Position numbers and translations under genes: made by a program. Positions 21,801 through 31,283 of a DNA stretch of 64,000 nt are shown piece by piece. This DNA comes from CAVYUC01 sp963816685. GTDB taxonomy: Bacteria; Bacteroidota; Bacteroidia; Bacteroidales; Prolixibacteraceae. Location: positions 75,251 through 139,250 of the forward strand of contig CAWFMB010000029.1 of assembly GCA_963816685.1 (NCBI GenBank), in the 5' to 3' direction. Under the pieces are notes generated by a model. It worked only from the letters and a program-made list of their open reading frames with translations. It was not told the origin of the DNA and made no database searches. Numbering within the stretch: position 1 is the stretch's first letter; each line of letters starts with the position of its first letter.

Positions 21801-21903
21801 AGAATTTGAAATTCTGATTTGTTGATACTAATTTATTATATACTTCTAACCCATAACCGCTTTTTAAAAAAGCGTTCCACTTCTTCACTAAAATAATAAA
21901 CAT
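15877..21903 (-). pseudogene. secreted T9SS beta-helix protein, frameshifted as read
   Basis: One gene of about 2,000 codons, now in pieces (21903-21274, 21277-20318, 20339-about 20161, then open to 15877). Order: signal-like segment, TNYYVSASGNDSNNGTS (usual start of right-handed beta-helix proteins), beta-helix with DDGGGIYTGG, a cadherin-like domain (about 19870-19580), a LamG-like domain (about 19290-18670), ten 43-45-residue repeats holding two carbohydrate-binding-like domains, and a T9SS sorting tail (NLYPNPAVSYINVDF to the final KKLIIQK). Frame changes lie near 21275, 20343, 20260 and 20161; each is repaired by one base. For example, one C at 20161 joins NSAKVF to ECSSSYYNFNEW. It is probably exported to the surface; a lyase or polysaccharide-binding role is an inference. 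It may be intact in the organism. Confidence 0.85.
16207..18650 (-). repeat. ten protein repeats with alternating cysteines
   Basis: Ten copies of a 43-45-residue unit of the form I-C/S-E-G-E-x-Y-x-G-W-x5-G-x-Y-x-R, then D-S-I-x-T-T-x-L-x-V-N-P. Odd units have Cys in ICEGE and no Cys before DSI. Even units lack the first Cys but have GCDSI. Two odd units are split by about 150-residue inserts starting NTSFDTDMNGWHTW and NGNFDGGFKNWDIW, which look like CBM4/9-type carbohydrate-binding modules. Confidence 0.85.
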
Positions 21904-22293
21904 GGTTTTAATGATTTACGTCCGACATTAATTCTATCTGAGGGCAAATTTAAGCCAACGCTTATTTTTAGCTCAAGATTGATTGCTGATTCTGTATAGG
22001 TAAAGTGCTGATTACGTTTTCAGTAATTGTACTGATCTGCTACGTTTTCAGGAAATTATGGTTAAAATATAGAAGATGATTAAGTATAACTTTTCCAATT
22101 ATCCTACTTCTTTATTTTTTTTATGTTTAATGTCGTAGTTTGGAAGTGATGGAGAAAAGTTTAAATTTTTTTGATTATGATTAACAGTAGTGTCGAATAA
22201 TGTTGATTTGATTAGAGAATTACTTTGAAGATTTTGCTTATGATAAATGATCAGTATTTATGTAGCAGATGGAAATTTAATGAAGGAACTGAA
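21904..22293. other. intergenic region upstream of first beta-helix gene
   Basis: 390 bases between two minus-strand genes. Apart from the promoter candidate at 21945-21976 I see nothing recognisable. The sequence is AT-rich with no open frame of note. Confidence 0.5.
21945..21976 (-). promoter_or_regulatory. Bacteroidetes-type promoter of beta-helix gene
   Basis: On the minus strand TTG (21976-21974), 21 bases, then TAAATTTG (21952-21945), matching the TTG-N19-21-TAnnTTTG pattern of the Bacteroidetes primary sigma factor. It ends about 40 bases before the ATG at 21903. Confidence 0.6.
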
Positions 22294-25200
22294 TTATTCA
22301 ATTATCAATTTTTTTACTGTTTCATTATGGATATTTAAAGATCGCACATAATACTTTCCCGAGGGAAACTGGAATATATATATTTTATTTAATGCTGATT
22401 TTACAGGTTGTTTTATTAAAGTTTTACCCTGGTCATTTATTAATTCAATATCTGTTTTGAGATAAGGTTTATAGGTATAGTCGATGTTGACAACAGTACT
22501 TGCCGGATTAGGATACATTTTAAAATCATATGAAATTACCGGATTGTACTCACGTTGGTATTTTTCAGATGCTGACCATTTAAAATATGGATTATCGGGA
22601 TCTTTAAGTGGCTCATTCGGAATTTTCTCAGGAATGGTTTCCACCGTTAAATTAACCACCACAATACTATCACAACCTGATGATGAAGTTAATATGCGCT
22701 GGTACTGGCCGCTCTCATTCCATCCAAAATAATTTTCGTCCTCTAAAATTATAGTGTCTTCAATTAAAGTATATGCCGGATTTACCCAGAGATATGTTGT
22801 TACAATACTGTCTTTACCAGATTTGGTTTTAAAATTTCTTTTATATTCTCCTGTTTCGGTCCATCCTTCATAAGAATTCCCTTCGCAAATGCTTATTTCT
22901 TCAGAGGTATAATAAGGAGAAAAAAAAAGATAAGTAGTTACAATACTGTCACAACCTGTTACTGAAGTTAAAATTCGTGTATATTCTCCGGGCGTTGTCC
23001 ATCCATTGTAACTGCTATCCGGTGGAACATTAACATCTTCAGTAATTCTAAATATTGGATTTACTTCCAGTTTGGTAGTAACAATGCTATCACCGCCTGA
23101 TACAGTTGAAAATGTTCGTTTATAAACTCCGGTTGTATCCCAACCAGAATATTCCTGACCCTGACAAATGGAAACATATTCTTCAACTTTTACTGTTTGT
23201 GGATTTTTAACTGTAAGATTGGTTATAATGGTGCTGTCGCATCCTGTTGAAGAAGTGAAAATTCGTTCATATTGACCGGGTTCAGTCCAGTCCAAATAAT
23301 TTTCACCCTTCATAATTGTAATATTTTCTGTTACCAAAATTGTATCTTTTATCCACAGGTTAGTAGTTACAATACTATCCTGTCCTGTTCTTGTTTTTAA
23401 CGTTCTGTTATATATTCCAGGTTCACTCCAGCCGCTGTATTTTTCTCCCTTGCAAATTGAAATATCTTCTTCAATTTCAATTGCGGATTCCTGATTGTCT
23501 GTAGTGTCAGTGTCAGGAAATAATATTACTGAAGTATAAGGTTGAATCACAATTGTTTTTTTATATTTTTCCCCAACTGCATCCACCATAGGGTACCTGA
23601 GAGGGACTGATCTTGGCGTTCTTTCAGCATTATATTCAAATATTACTGCATTCGGATCTTCCGGAGCCGGTGATAATTTGGAATTCAAATCTTTGCCAGT
23701 ATTTTTCTGCCATTCCTGGAAAGTCAGATAGATATTTGAGTATCCTGGATAATTTATGAAGAAATTTTTATCAGTTTCTTTGTAGACAGTAAAATGATTA
23801 CCTGAAGAAGTACCAAAATTAATATCGTTTATAACTGATGAAAAATAAATTGCCAGCTGGCTGTTATTGGCAGGCACAAATATATTATTATCAATTACAT
23901 TTCCTGAAAGGGCTTCCTCACCTTTCAGATTCAGGAAAAGTAATTGTTTCTCATTTCCGTAAACAGTATTTTTTTCAATTTTATTATTAAAAGCTCTGTG
24001 CATCTTAATTCCTGCAGAGCAGTAAGCAATTGTATTTCCAACGGTAAGAACATCAGAAACCGGTTCATCAAGATAAATTCCGTCTGCCATGCAATATGTT
24101 CTGTTTGTTCCTTCCGGAGCGCTTATTCCATTTATGATAATGTTTCCGGTAATTACCCGGTTTGGATATCTTGTTGAAGAAGTGTATATTCCGCCACCAT
24201 CATCGGTCAACCATGCAGAAGTTGTTAATAAAATTATTTTTGATGGTTGTATTGCCGCCTCGTAAATGAATTCCGTTATATCCGGTATTTTCAATCCTGT
24301 TATATTCAATGAAGGTATTATCTCCATTGGAAGAAATTGCTGTCATCCCATAGCTCCAATGGACAGCACCAGGCACTAGCCCGTATATTTTATTTTGTTC
24401 GATATGATTGTCTGTATTTTCGACCCATGAATATATGGCGTGATTAGAGGAATATTGAATATGGCAATTTTCTATTTTTAGATGGGAACCACCTTCAGCC
24501 GATATCGCATTGTTTCCGCTAAATAAAATATTACAATTTTGAATGTTTAGGTTATTTGAATCGTGAACTGTTAAAAGCATCACAATTGGCTCCTGTAAAA
24601 GTCAATTCGTTAAAGGTTAAATGTATTTTTGGTCGTTAATTGCAACTAACGTATCTACAATACTTGCTTTTACCAAAGTATCGGTAGGTAATGAGTTATA
24701 ATACATATAAAAATATGTTCCGTCATAAAACCACTCCCCCGGTTGATCCAGCGTTTTTAAATCATTTTGAATGAAAAATCCGAATTCATTTGAAATGATA
24801 TTTTTTCCTGATGTATTTTTATAACTTACTTTATTGTCGATATGACTAATAATTGGCTCCCGTGTTAGCGTCCACCGATTTTTTCTGATAACAATTTCAG
24901 CTCCTTTCCAGTTAAGTCCACCGGTTAGCTGATCGCTGATAATCCAATCTGCATCATTTTTGAAAGAATTAATAGTTAAATAGCCCCTGTTCGGATAACG
25001 GCCAACCGGAGTATTTTTTCCATTTACAGTTACCATATTTAATTCTTTGCCTGAATATAAGTATGCCCGGTAAATATGATTATTATGTAATTGCCAGTTT
25101 GTAACATGAGTAAAACCACTTATCACCGGATTGGAGCCAGTTCCATAAGCACCATAAACAATTGGAGAATTTGCTGTCCCTGAATAATTTACTTTTAAAC

Positions 25201-25471
25201 TTCCATGAAATGAATCGCCCCGGCGAAATAAAATAATATCTCCCGGGTGAAAGATTGTCCGGTTTACTTTTGCAAGGCTTTGCCAGGCAGTAGTTGCTGA
25301 AGTACCTGGATTCCTGTCATTCCCGTCAGCACTAACATAGTAAACATTTGCATATATCTGTGATGAAACGATCAGAATTAATATTACTAAAATTGAACAG
25401 AATTTTGGGGAAATTAATTCTTTTATTTTAAACGATTTAATCGAATTATTTGACGCAGTTTTGTCAGGCAT
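22294..25471 (-). pseudogene. second secreted T9SS beta-helix protein, frameshifted as read
   Basis: A paralogue of the gene downstream, in pieces 25471-24617, 24583-24200 and 24327-22294. It starts with a signal segment and YYVSADGNDRNPGTSA, then a beta-helix with TDDGGGIYTSS, six 43-45-residue repeats (about 23478-22630, again alternating ICxG... with GCDSI) and a T9SS sorting tail (KMYPNPASTVVNIDY, ending KKLIIE). It lacks the LamG, cadherin and carbohydrate-binding-like parts of its neighbour. Frame changes lie near 24627, 24570 and 24215, each in a short A, T or G run and each repaired by one base; the GG to G change at 24215 restores NNFCMLTDDGGG. As with its neighbour, reading errors are more likely than decay. 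Polysaccharide substrate unknown. Confidence 0.84.
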
Positions 25472-26059
25472 TTTTTGTTGTAATTTATTAAAACATTCTC
25501 GGTGTTCTTAACTCTACTAACAAATTTATGGAAAAGTTGTTGTAATATAACTAACAAAATTTGAATATGTTATCATTTAAATTTCCAAATGAATAATATT
25601 CATAAATACCTTTTAGATTACACAGCATTTTTAGTAGAAAATTCTAAGTATAATTCAGTAAAATTTAGAATATTATCTTTTAAGTTGATTCTTTATGTAA
25701 ACATAAGTTTTATTTGATTATGGTCATTTGCGCAAAACATTTTTAATTGTTTGTTTATGTTTTATTTAGAAATTTAATTTTTAAAAAAAGAGCATTCCCT
25801 TGATCGAAATTTGCCAAAAATGAACTTATCTTTTTTATAAGGTGCTTAATTTTCTAAATTTCGAATAAAGAATAAAATTTTGCTCAAGAAAATTAAACCA
25901 GTAAATTATTAAGTTTTCTTTTCTTTGCTATTATAACATTCAAGTAAATATTAAATTATGAAGAAATTAAACCTCAATCATTGTGTATTTTTGTGGTCGC
26001 AATGTTGAAATAGTAATTTTGAATGAACAGATAAAAAAGACAGATTTAAAATAAAAATT
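25472..26059. other. intergenic region between divergent genes
   Basis: 588 very AT-rich bases between the second beta-helix gene (minus) and fbaA (plus). It holds the -7 element at 25521 and, on the plus strand, TATTTTTG at 25986-25993, which fits the -7 box of an fbaA promoter about 67 bases before its ATG, though I see no good -33 TTG. No open frame or RNA gene is recognisable. Confidence 0.5.
25521..25528 (-). promoter_or_regulatory. putative -7 element of second beta-helix gene
   Basis: TAAATTTG on the minus strand, about 50 bases before the ATG at 25471. It is identical to the -7 element of the paralogue at 21945. A TTTG lies upstream, but its spacing (about 26) is longer than usual. 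Confidence 0.4.
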
Positions 26060-27139
26060 ATGGGAAAAATATCAGAAGTTGTTAAACCAGGTGTGGTTAC
26101 CGGTTCCGATTTGCAGTTCATTTTTAAAGTAGCAAAAGAAAATAAATTTGCAATTCCTGCTGTAAATGTGGTGGGGTCTTCATCAGTGAATGCGGCAATG
26201 GAAGCTGCAAAAGTGGCACATGCTCCAATTATGATTCAGTTCTCGAATGGAGGGGCTATTTTTAATGCGGGCAAAGGCTTGAAACTGGAAGGCCAAAAGG
26301 CTGCCATTCTTGGTGCAGTTGCAGGGGCAAAACATATACACACTCTGGCTGAAGCTTATGGAGTTAGGGTAATTTTACACACAGACCATTCCGCAAAAAA
26401 ATTATTACCCTGGATTGATGGATTACTTGACGAAAGCGAAAAATACTTTGCCGAAACCGGAAAACCGCTATTTAGTTCTCACATGCTGGATCTTTCAGAA
26501 GAACCACTGGAAGAGAATATTGAAATTTGTAAGAATTATCTGGGAAGAATGAGCAAAATGGGAATGACCCTCGAAATTGAATTGGGAATAACAGGTGGCG
26601 AAGAAGACGGCGTGGATAATTCAAGTGTTGATAGTTCAAAATTATATACTCAGCCCGAAGAAGTTTGTTATGCTTATGAAGAATTAAGCAAAATCAGCCC
26701 CAATTTTACTATTGCTGCATCTTTTGGTAATGTTCATGGAGTATATAAGCCCGGAAATGTAAAATTGATGCCAGTGATTCTTAAAAATTCGCAGGAATAT
26801 ATTAAAGAAAAACTGAATCTTGATAATAACCAACCGGTTAATTTTGTTTTTCATGGTGGCTCAGGTTCGTCGGAAGCTGAAATTAAGGAAGCCATTGGTT
26901 ATGGTGTAATTAAAATGAATATTGATACCGATACTCAATGGGCATATTGGGAAGGTATTAAAGAGTTTGAAGCTGCCAACCACGATTATTTACAGGGACA
27001 AATTGGTAATCCGGAAGGTGAAGACAAACCAAATAAAAAGTTCTATGATCCACGTGTTTGGATTCGGAAAGCTGAAGAATCAATGATTGCGCGTTTACAA
27101 AAAGCTTTTGAAGATTTAAATGCTGTAAATAGCTTATAA
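26060..27139 (+). CDS. fbaA: fructose-bisphosphate aldolase, class II
   Basis: 359 residues, the usual size of the long FbaA-type enzymes. HTDHSAKKLLPWIDG near residue 112 carries the catalytic Asp and a zinc-binding His. ASFGNVHGVYKPGNV near 225 has another zinc ligand, and FHGGSGSSEAEI near 268 the third His and the phosphate-binding loop. It cleaves fructose 1,6-bisphosphate to DHAP and glyceraldehyde 3-phosphate in the cytoplasm (glycolysis and gluconeogenesis). It is probably monocistronic: a strong hairpin follows and the next gene is on the other strand. Confidence 0.96.
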   Translation: MGKISEVVKPGVVTGSDLQFIFKVAKENKFAIPAVNVVGSSSVNAAMEAAKVAHAPIMIQFSNGGAIFNAGKGLKLEGQKAAILGAVAGAKHIHTLAEAYGVRVILHTDHSAKKLLPWIDGLLDESEKYFAETGKPLFSSHMLDLSEEPLEENIEICKNYLGRMSKMGMTLEIELGITGGEEDGVDNSSVDSSKLYTQPEEVCYAYEELSKISPNFTIAASFGNVHGVYKPGNVKLMPVILKNSQEYIKEKLNLDNNQPVNFVFHGGSGSSEAEIKEAIGYGVIKMNIDTDTQWAYWEGIKEFEAANHDYLQGQIGNPEGEDKPNKKFYDPRVWIRKAEESMIARLQKAFEDLNAVNSL

Positions 27140-27160
27140 AATTTTATTATTTTAAAAAAT

Positions 27161-27199
27161 AAGCCCCGGAGAATTAATTTCACAAATTTTCCGGGGTTT
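27161..27199. terminator. terminator after fbaA
   Basis: CCCCGGAGAA pairs with TTTTCCGGGG around an AT-rich loop and runs into a T-rich tract. It lies about 20 bases past the fbaA stop and before the convergent SGNH-like gene. Confidence 0.85.
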
Positions 27200-27214
27200 G
27201 TTTTTAAATACTGA

Positions 27215-28042
27215 CTACAATATTTCGTAATAGTGGTCTATGAATTTCTTAGGATTTTTCAGATGAATTCCATCGGGTAAAAAATTTGAATCATTTAAGA
27301 AAATGAGCTTATTAAAATAATACTCAAATTCTCTTTCAAGGTTTGTTTCTGCAATTTCTGTTTTGTCAATTTTCTGAATATCATCATATTTTTGATCGCT
27401 TACCGGAGCAGGTATTAATATAAATTTGAAATTATACTGTTCACTTAATTTTTTCATTTTGAATAGATATTCTTTTGAAATAGGAGAAAGAAAGGTATAA
27501 TTTTTCTGATCTTCTAATTCAAAATCAGGCGACCAGTTAGATGTTAAAACATAGGGATTCCTACTCAAATGATAAAAAGGAATTTTTTGAATTTGAACAT
27601 TAACATTTTCAGAAAACAGAGGTTTGTTTTCCCGCGTGTAAAAAGGTTTTAAAAAATAGTGAAAAGTATAAACTTCATCTAAATTATTTATAAAACTTTC
27701 GGGATTATATACAAGGAAAACAGAATCAATAGAATTCCCCGCTTTTAAATAATTGTGCAGTAGAATATAATGTCCAACTATTCCTATGGCTTTGTTGCAT
27801 GCAACAGAATTGAATGATCTAAAAGAAGAATCGGCAGGAAATAACTGATCTCCAACACTGTCTCCTAAAATCAGTTTGTTAAAATTATGTTTTTGGTTGC
27901 TTTTATCGATACACCTGTAGATGCCGTTGCCTATTAAGTATTGTTTGTAAAAACCAGTATATTTAATAAGAAGAACAGCAGAATAAGTTAAAATAAAAAA
28001 AGATAACGCGAATTTAAAGCAGTTGCGAATAAAGTATTTCAT
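27215..28042 (-). CDS. membrane-anchored SGNH-like protein
   Basis: 275 residues. An N-terminal hydrophobic helix (about residues 8-28) suggests anchoring with an exported domain. LILGDSVGDQL near residue 57 fits the GDS nucleophile block, and LPDGIHLKN near residue 256 supplies a DxxH pair. I place it in the SGNH-hydrolase-like fold, perhaps an acyltransferase or esterase acting on surface glycans like the SGNH proteins in the two MBOAT pairs of this window. It has no MBOAT neighbour. It could instead be one of the uncharacterised Bacteroidetes SGNH-like proteins with no enzymatic role. Confidence 0.6.
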   Translation of the reverse strand: MKYFIRNCFKFALSFFILTYSAVLLIKYTGFYKQYLIGNGIYRCIDKSNQKHNFNKLILGDSVGDQLFPADSSFRSFNSVACNKAIGIVGHYILLHNYLKAGNSIDSVFLVYNPESFINNLDEVYTFHYFLKPFYTRENKPLFSENVNVQIQKIPFYHLSRNPYVLTSNWSPDFELEDQKNYTFLSPISKEYLFKMKKLSEQYNFKFILIPAPVSDQKYDDIQKIDKTEIAETNLEREFEYYFNKLIFLNDSNFLPDGIHLKNPKKFIDHYYEIL

Positions 28043-28209
28043 GTTGTTGTTAGTAAGATTTTCAGCTCTTTTAAATTAAGTTATTTTTATTTGAAAAACA
28101 ATTTTACAGGTAATTATTAACTTTCTTAGCAATGCGGGCAAAATCTAATTATTTGTTAATAAAATAAATACGCAGTTTTTTAAATCGAATAAATTCATTT
28201 TTTATATTT

Positions 28210-29121
28210 ATGCCCAACAAAAATAAAAAATCCATGGAGAATATTCCTGTACTTACTGTTTCCGGAAATTCGCTTGCCAAAACATATGAAACTGCTTTAA
28301 TTGCTTTATATGAAAAGGGCACCCGCTTTAAAACCCAGTATGATAAACCAGGCGACCCGCTTAGCATCGACTGTACCATGAATATGACTGTTCTGGAACC
28401 GGAAACTGATCCGATGATTCACATGGCTTTTCCGGGTGGAATTGAAGATTTAAGAGAATATGTTCTTGAATTGAAGGGATTTAAAGATCATTGGGTGAAA
28501 AATATCAATGACGAAAATGACACCCGCTGGGAATATACTTATCATGGCCGGCTTAAAAACTATGGCATTTGGAAAGAACTTGTTGACGGAACATCTGCAG
28601 ATTCAGGACCATTTAAGGTGGATCAGATTGAAAGTGTAATCGGCAAACTATCGTCTCAGCCCTTTACTCGTCAGGCACAAATGATTACCTGGATGCCAAA
28701 TCTTGATAATTCCTGTTATGATCCCCCATGTTTGCAATCGCTTTGGTACCGTATTTTGGAAGATGAAGAAGGAATTTACTGGCTGAACTGCAACATCCGT
28801 TTTCGAAGTAACGACGCCTGGGGAGCCAGCTTTATGAACATGTTCGGGTTTATTCAATTCAACAAGGAAGTAATTGCTGCGGGGGTAACCGCAAAAACCG
28901 GTAAAACAGTGAAATTGGGCCGGCTGAACTGGCAGGCAGATTCATATCACATTTATGGGAAAGACATTCAGGCAGCAAAAGAACGACTCTTCGACCGCGT
29001 AGGCGAAATGCTCTTCGAAGAACGAACCATGCCATTTAACGATCCATTTATCCGTGATATGTATGATCAGGCAGAACCTGCAGTCATTCAGAAAATAAAA
29101 GAATTTGATGATCGTCACTAA
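28210..29121 (+). CDS. thymidylate synthase family protein
   Basis: 303 residues; the ATG at 28234 (MENIPVLTV) is an alternative start. Features shared with the thymidylate synthase/hydroxymethylase superfamily are DPPCLQSLWYRI near residue 172 (a PC pair like the catalytic Cys of ThyA), RFRSNDAWGASFMNM near 200 (the RSxD phosphate/nucleotide loop) and DSYHIYGKDI near 255 (like the DxHIY substrate motif). It is not the standard ThyA: spacing differs and it resembles the shorter archaeal-type thymidylate synthases. It may act on a pyrimidine nucleotide, but neither dTMP synthesis nor hydroxymethylation can be confirmed. It stands alone, 31 bases before a DUF4380 gene. Confidence 0.65.
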   Translation: MPNKNKKSMENIPVLTVSGNSLAKTYETALIALYEKGTRFKTQYDKPGDPLSIDCTMNMTVLEPETDPMIHMAFPGGIEDLREYVLELKGFKDHWVKNINDENDTRWEYTYHGRLKNYGIWKELVDGTSADSGPFKVDQIESVIGKLSSQPFTRQAQMITWMPNLDNSCYDPPCLQSLWYRILEDEEGIYWLNCNIRFRSNDAWGASFMNMFGFIQFNKEVIAAGVTAKTGKTVKLGRLNWQADSYHIYGKDIQAAKERLFDRVGEMLFEERTMPFNDPFIRDMYDQAEPAVIQKIKEFDDRH

Positions 29122-29152
29122 TTATAGGAAATTATCGTCGAATCCTCATTAA

Positions 29153-30088
29153 ATGAAGTCAATGAAAAGGAAAAAATTTGTATTTCTGATAACGTTTATC
29201 TCAGTTGTTTTTGTAACAACTGCACAAAACCACAATTACATTGAAATTACAAGCAAAGATGTGAAATTAGCAGTTGATTTGAAAGTGGGGGGAAGGGTGA
29301 TGGAATATTCGAAAAATGGAAACAACGTAATTTTTGTGCGCCCCGAAGAAGATAATAATTCAGATCCCGATGGTGGCCGCTGTGATTTTGGTCCGGAACA
29401 ACTTGCACCGCCACATCCGGAAACATGGTTGGAAAATTGGAAGCTGGAGGAAAAAAGGCCGGATTACATTAAAATTAAAAGCCAGGTTGCAGAACAGGCC
29501 GGTGTACAACTGGTTCGGGAATTTAAACTGGATGAAGTTTCATCTCACCTTGTATTCACGCAAACAATCATCAATGTCAGCGATTCATTGCAACGTTATT
29601 GCCACTGGAGCCGGACGTTTGGCGAAAAAAACGGAATTTGTCTTGCACCATTAAATCCAAATAGCAGGTTTCCCAAAGGATACATGGTTTACACAGGAAA
29701 CAATAAACTTGATTATTCTCCTGCCGGAGGAGAAAACGAGCGGGTGCGTAACAGTATTCTCGAAATTACCGGGCCACCGCAAAATGCAAAATTTATAACC
29801 GATGGCTCTGAAGGTTGGTTAGCCTATATTACTCCGGACAACCAGCTTTTTGTCAAGAAGTTTGAAGTGAATCCAAATAAAATTTATGGCGAAATGACTG
29901 GTGCTACTGTTTCATTATGGTACAATCGTGAAGGAATTTGCGAAATAGAACCGATTGGTCCGTGGGAATGGATTGATCCGGGTAAAAACATTTCGTTCAC
30001 CGAAAATTGGTATTTGATGGATTTTAAATATCCTGAAAATAAAAATGTGGATTTGGAGGAAATCAGAAAGATTGTGAAAAATTTGTAA
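29153..30088 (+). CDS. secreted DUF4380-type protein
   Basis: 311 residues with an N-terminal signal peptide (KKFVFLITFISVVFVTTAQ). LKVGGRVMEYSKNGNNVIF and DGGRCDFGPEQLAPPHPETW match what I recall of the DUF4380 family, whose fold resembles galactose mutarotase-like sugar-binding proteins. The DGGRxDxGPE stretch and the late EPIGPWEWIDPG are likely ligand-site loops. It is probably periplasmic; function unknown, possibly sugar binding or epimerisation. It lies 31 bases after the thymidylate-synthase-like gene and may share its transcript, though the two have no evident functional link. Confidence 0.6.
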   Translation: MKSMKRKKFVFLITFISVVFVTTAQNHNYIEITSKDVKLAVDLKVGGRVMEYSKNGNNVIFVRPEEDNNSDPDGGRCDFGPEQLAPPHPETWLENWKLEEKRPDYIKIKSQVAEQAGVQLVREFKLDEVSSHLVFTQTIINVSDSLQRYCHWSRTFGEKNGICLAPLNPNSRFPKGYMVYTGNNKLDYSPAGGENERVRNSILEITGPPQNAKFITDGSEGWLAYITPDNQLFVKKFEVNPNKIYGEMTGATVSLWYNREGICEIEPIGPWEWIDPGKNISFTENWYLMDFKYPENKNVDLEEIRKIVKNL

Positions 30089-30098
30089 TAACCGACTC

Positions 30099-30767
30099 TT
30101 AAAATAGCTGGTTGAATTTCTCTTTCAATATAACTTTTACTTCATCCATTGAAATTTCCTTTTCCAGTTCCTGCTGAATGGAAGTAACACCGTAGGTTGA
30201 AAACCCACATGGATTAATATAATTAAAATAGCGCATGTCGGTATTTACATTCAGGGCGAAACCGTGCATGGTAACATAGCGGCTAACCCTTACTCCAATG
30301 GCGCAGATTTTACGGGCGCGGACTTTATGTCCGGCATCGAGCCAAACACCTGTGGCGCCTTCTTTCCGGCTGCCTTGCAATCCATATTCCGCAATCGTAG
30401 CAATAATGGCATCTTCCATTTTTTCAATGTATTCGCGCACCCCAATTTTATAATATTCCAAATCGATAATTGGATAACCTACAATTTGCCCTGGTCCGTG
30501 GTAGGTAATATCACCGCCACGATTGATTTTATAGTAAGTGGCTTCAATTTTCTTCAGAAAACCGGCATTCGCCAGCAGGTTTTTTTCGTCGCCGCTTTTG
30601 CCCAGCGTGTAAACATGCGGATGCTCCACCAGTAAAAAAAAGTTTTTTACAGCAGGTTTTTTTTCAGAACGCTTTTCTTCCACAACTTCAGTAAGAAGCT
30701 TTTCCTGGTAATCCCAGCATTCCTTGTAATCCTTTAAACCTAAATCGATGTAATTAAATTCTGCCAT
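30099..30767 (-). CDS. lipB: octanoyltransferase LipB
   Basis: 222 residues. Hallmarks are EHPHVYTLGKSGDEKNLL, the substrate motif RGGDITYHGPGQIVGYP near residue 83, GATGVWLDAGHKVRARKICA with the catalytic Lys, and NPCGFSTYGVTS with the catalytic Cys. It transfers octanoyl from acyl carrier protein to lipoyl domains in the cytoplasm. The product feeds LipA, encoded nearby on the same strand. Its ATG shares one base with the TAA that ends the full-length upstream toxin frame, so the toxin-antitoxin pair and lipB may be co-transcribed. Confidence 0.95.
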   Translation of the reverse strand: MAEFNYIDLGLKDYKECWDYQEKLLTEVVEEKRSEKKPAVKNFFLLVEHPHVYTLGKSGDEKNLLANAGFLKKIEATYYKINRGGDITYHGPGQIVGYPIIDLEYYKIGVREYIEKMEDAIIATIAEYGLQGSRKEGATGVWLDAGHKVRARKICAIGVRVSRYVTMHGFALNVNTDMRYFNYINPCGFSTYGVTSIQQELEKEISMDEVKVILKEKFNQLF

Positions 30768-31042
30768 TATTTTTTAGGAAATTTTTTATAGATATCTTTC
30801 CTATGCAACATGATAATAAATCTGATATTCGATTTGCTGGTGAGTTCACAACCAATTCAGTAATTACCTGATTTTATTCTGTAATAGTTTGAGAAACCAG
30901 TTAATTTTTTGATGTTGGAAATATCCGATATTTTTGTAGAATTTTCACATTCAATAATGATTTTCTCAACATTTTTAAGAGCTCTGGAATCATTAATTTT
31001 CGCCAGACTTTTGAGAAATGATTTGTCAAACTCAACCTTCAT
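30767..31042 (-). pseudogene. RelE/ParE-type toxin with premature stop
   Basis: The frame runs 91 codons from 31042 to TAA at 30769-30767 but has an in-frame TGA at 30859-30857. Before the stop it reads MKVEFDKSFLKSLAKI, ending RIKSGNY; after it the frame continues IGCELTSKSNIRFIIMLHRK and DIYKKFPKK. This is the standard RelE pattern (YRIRxGxYRI, then LHRKDIYKKFP), and the TGA replaces an expected CGA Arg. RelE/ParE toxins cleave ribosome-bound mRNA or inhibit gyrase. As read, the toxin loses its C-terminal strands and should be inactive. The antitoxin gene overlaps its start by 11 bases. Confidence 0.82.
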
Positions 31043-31232
31043 TTCTGAGTTTATTCATTATTGTTTCCCGACTAACATTTTTTCCGGTTTTTTCAGCATC
31101 TATTAATTTGCCCAAAACTAAATCTTCGTATTGTTCATCATTAATAGCTACAACTTCACCCCCCAACTCCTTCACAAGTTTCGATATCAAACGATTATTT
31201 TTATTGCCAATTTTTATTACAACTGCTCCCAT
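31032..31232 (-). CDS. antitoxin of a RelE-type pair
   Basis: 66 residues from the ATG at 31232 (a TTG at 31241 is possible). It starts MGAVVIKIGNKNNRLISKLV and ends RETIMNKLRNEG. The charged C-terminal half fits an antitoxin tail that wraps the toxin; the N-terminus is too short to name a DNA-binding fold with certainty. It overlaps the RelE-type toxin gene by 11 bases in the usual antitoxin-toxin order. The pair lies between lipA and lipB. Confidence 0.65.
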   Translation of the reverse strand: MGAVVIKIGNKNNRLISKLVKELGGEVVAINDEQYEDLVLGKLIDAEKTGKNVSRETIMNKLRNEG

Positions 31233-31283
31233 TATAGTCAAAATTAATTAAATTCAGTAACAACTTTAAACCTTAAACTTTCT

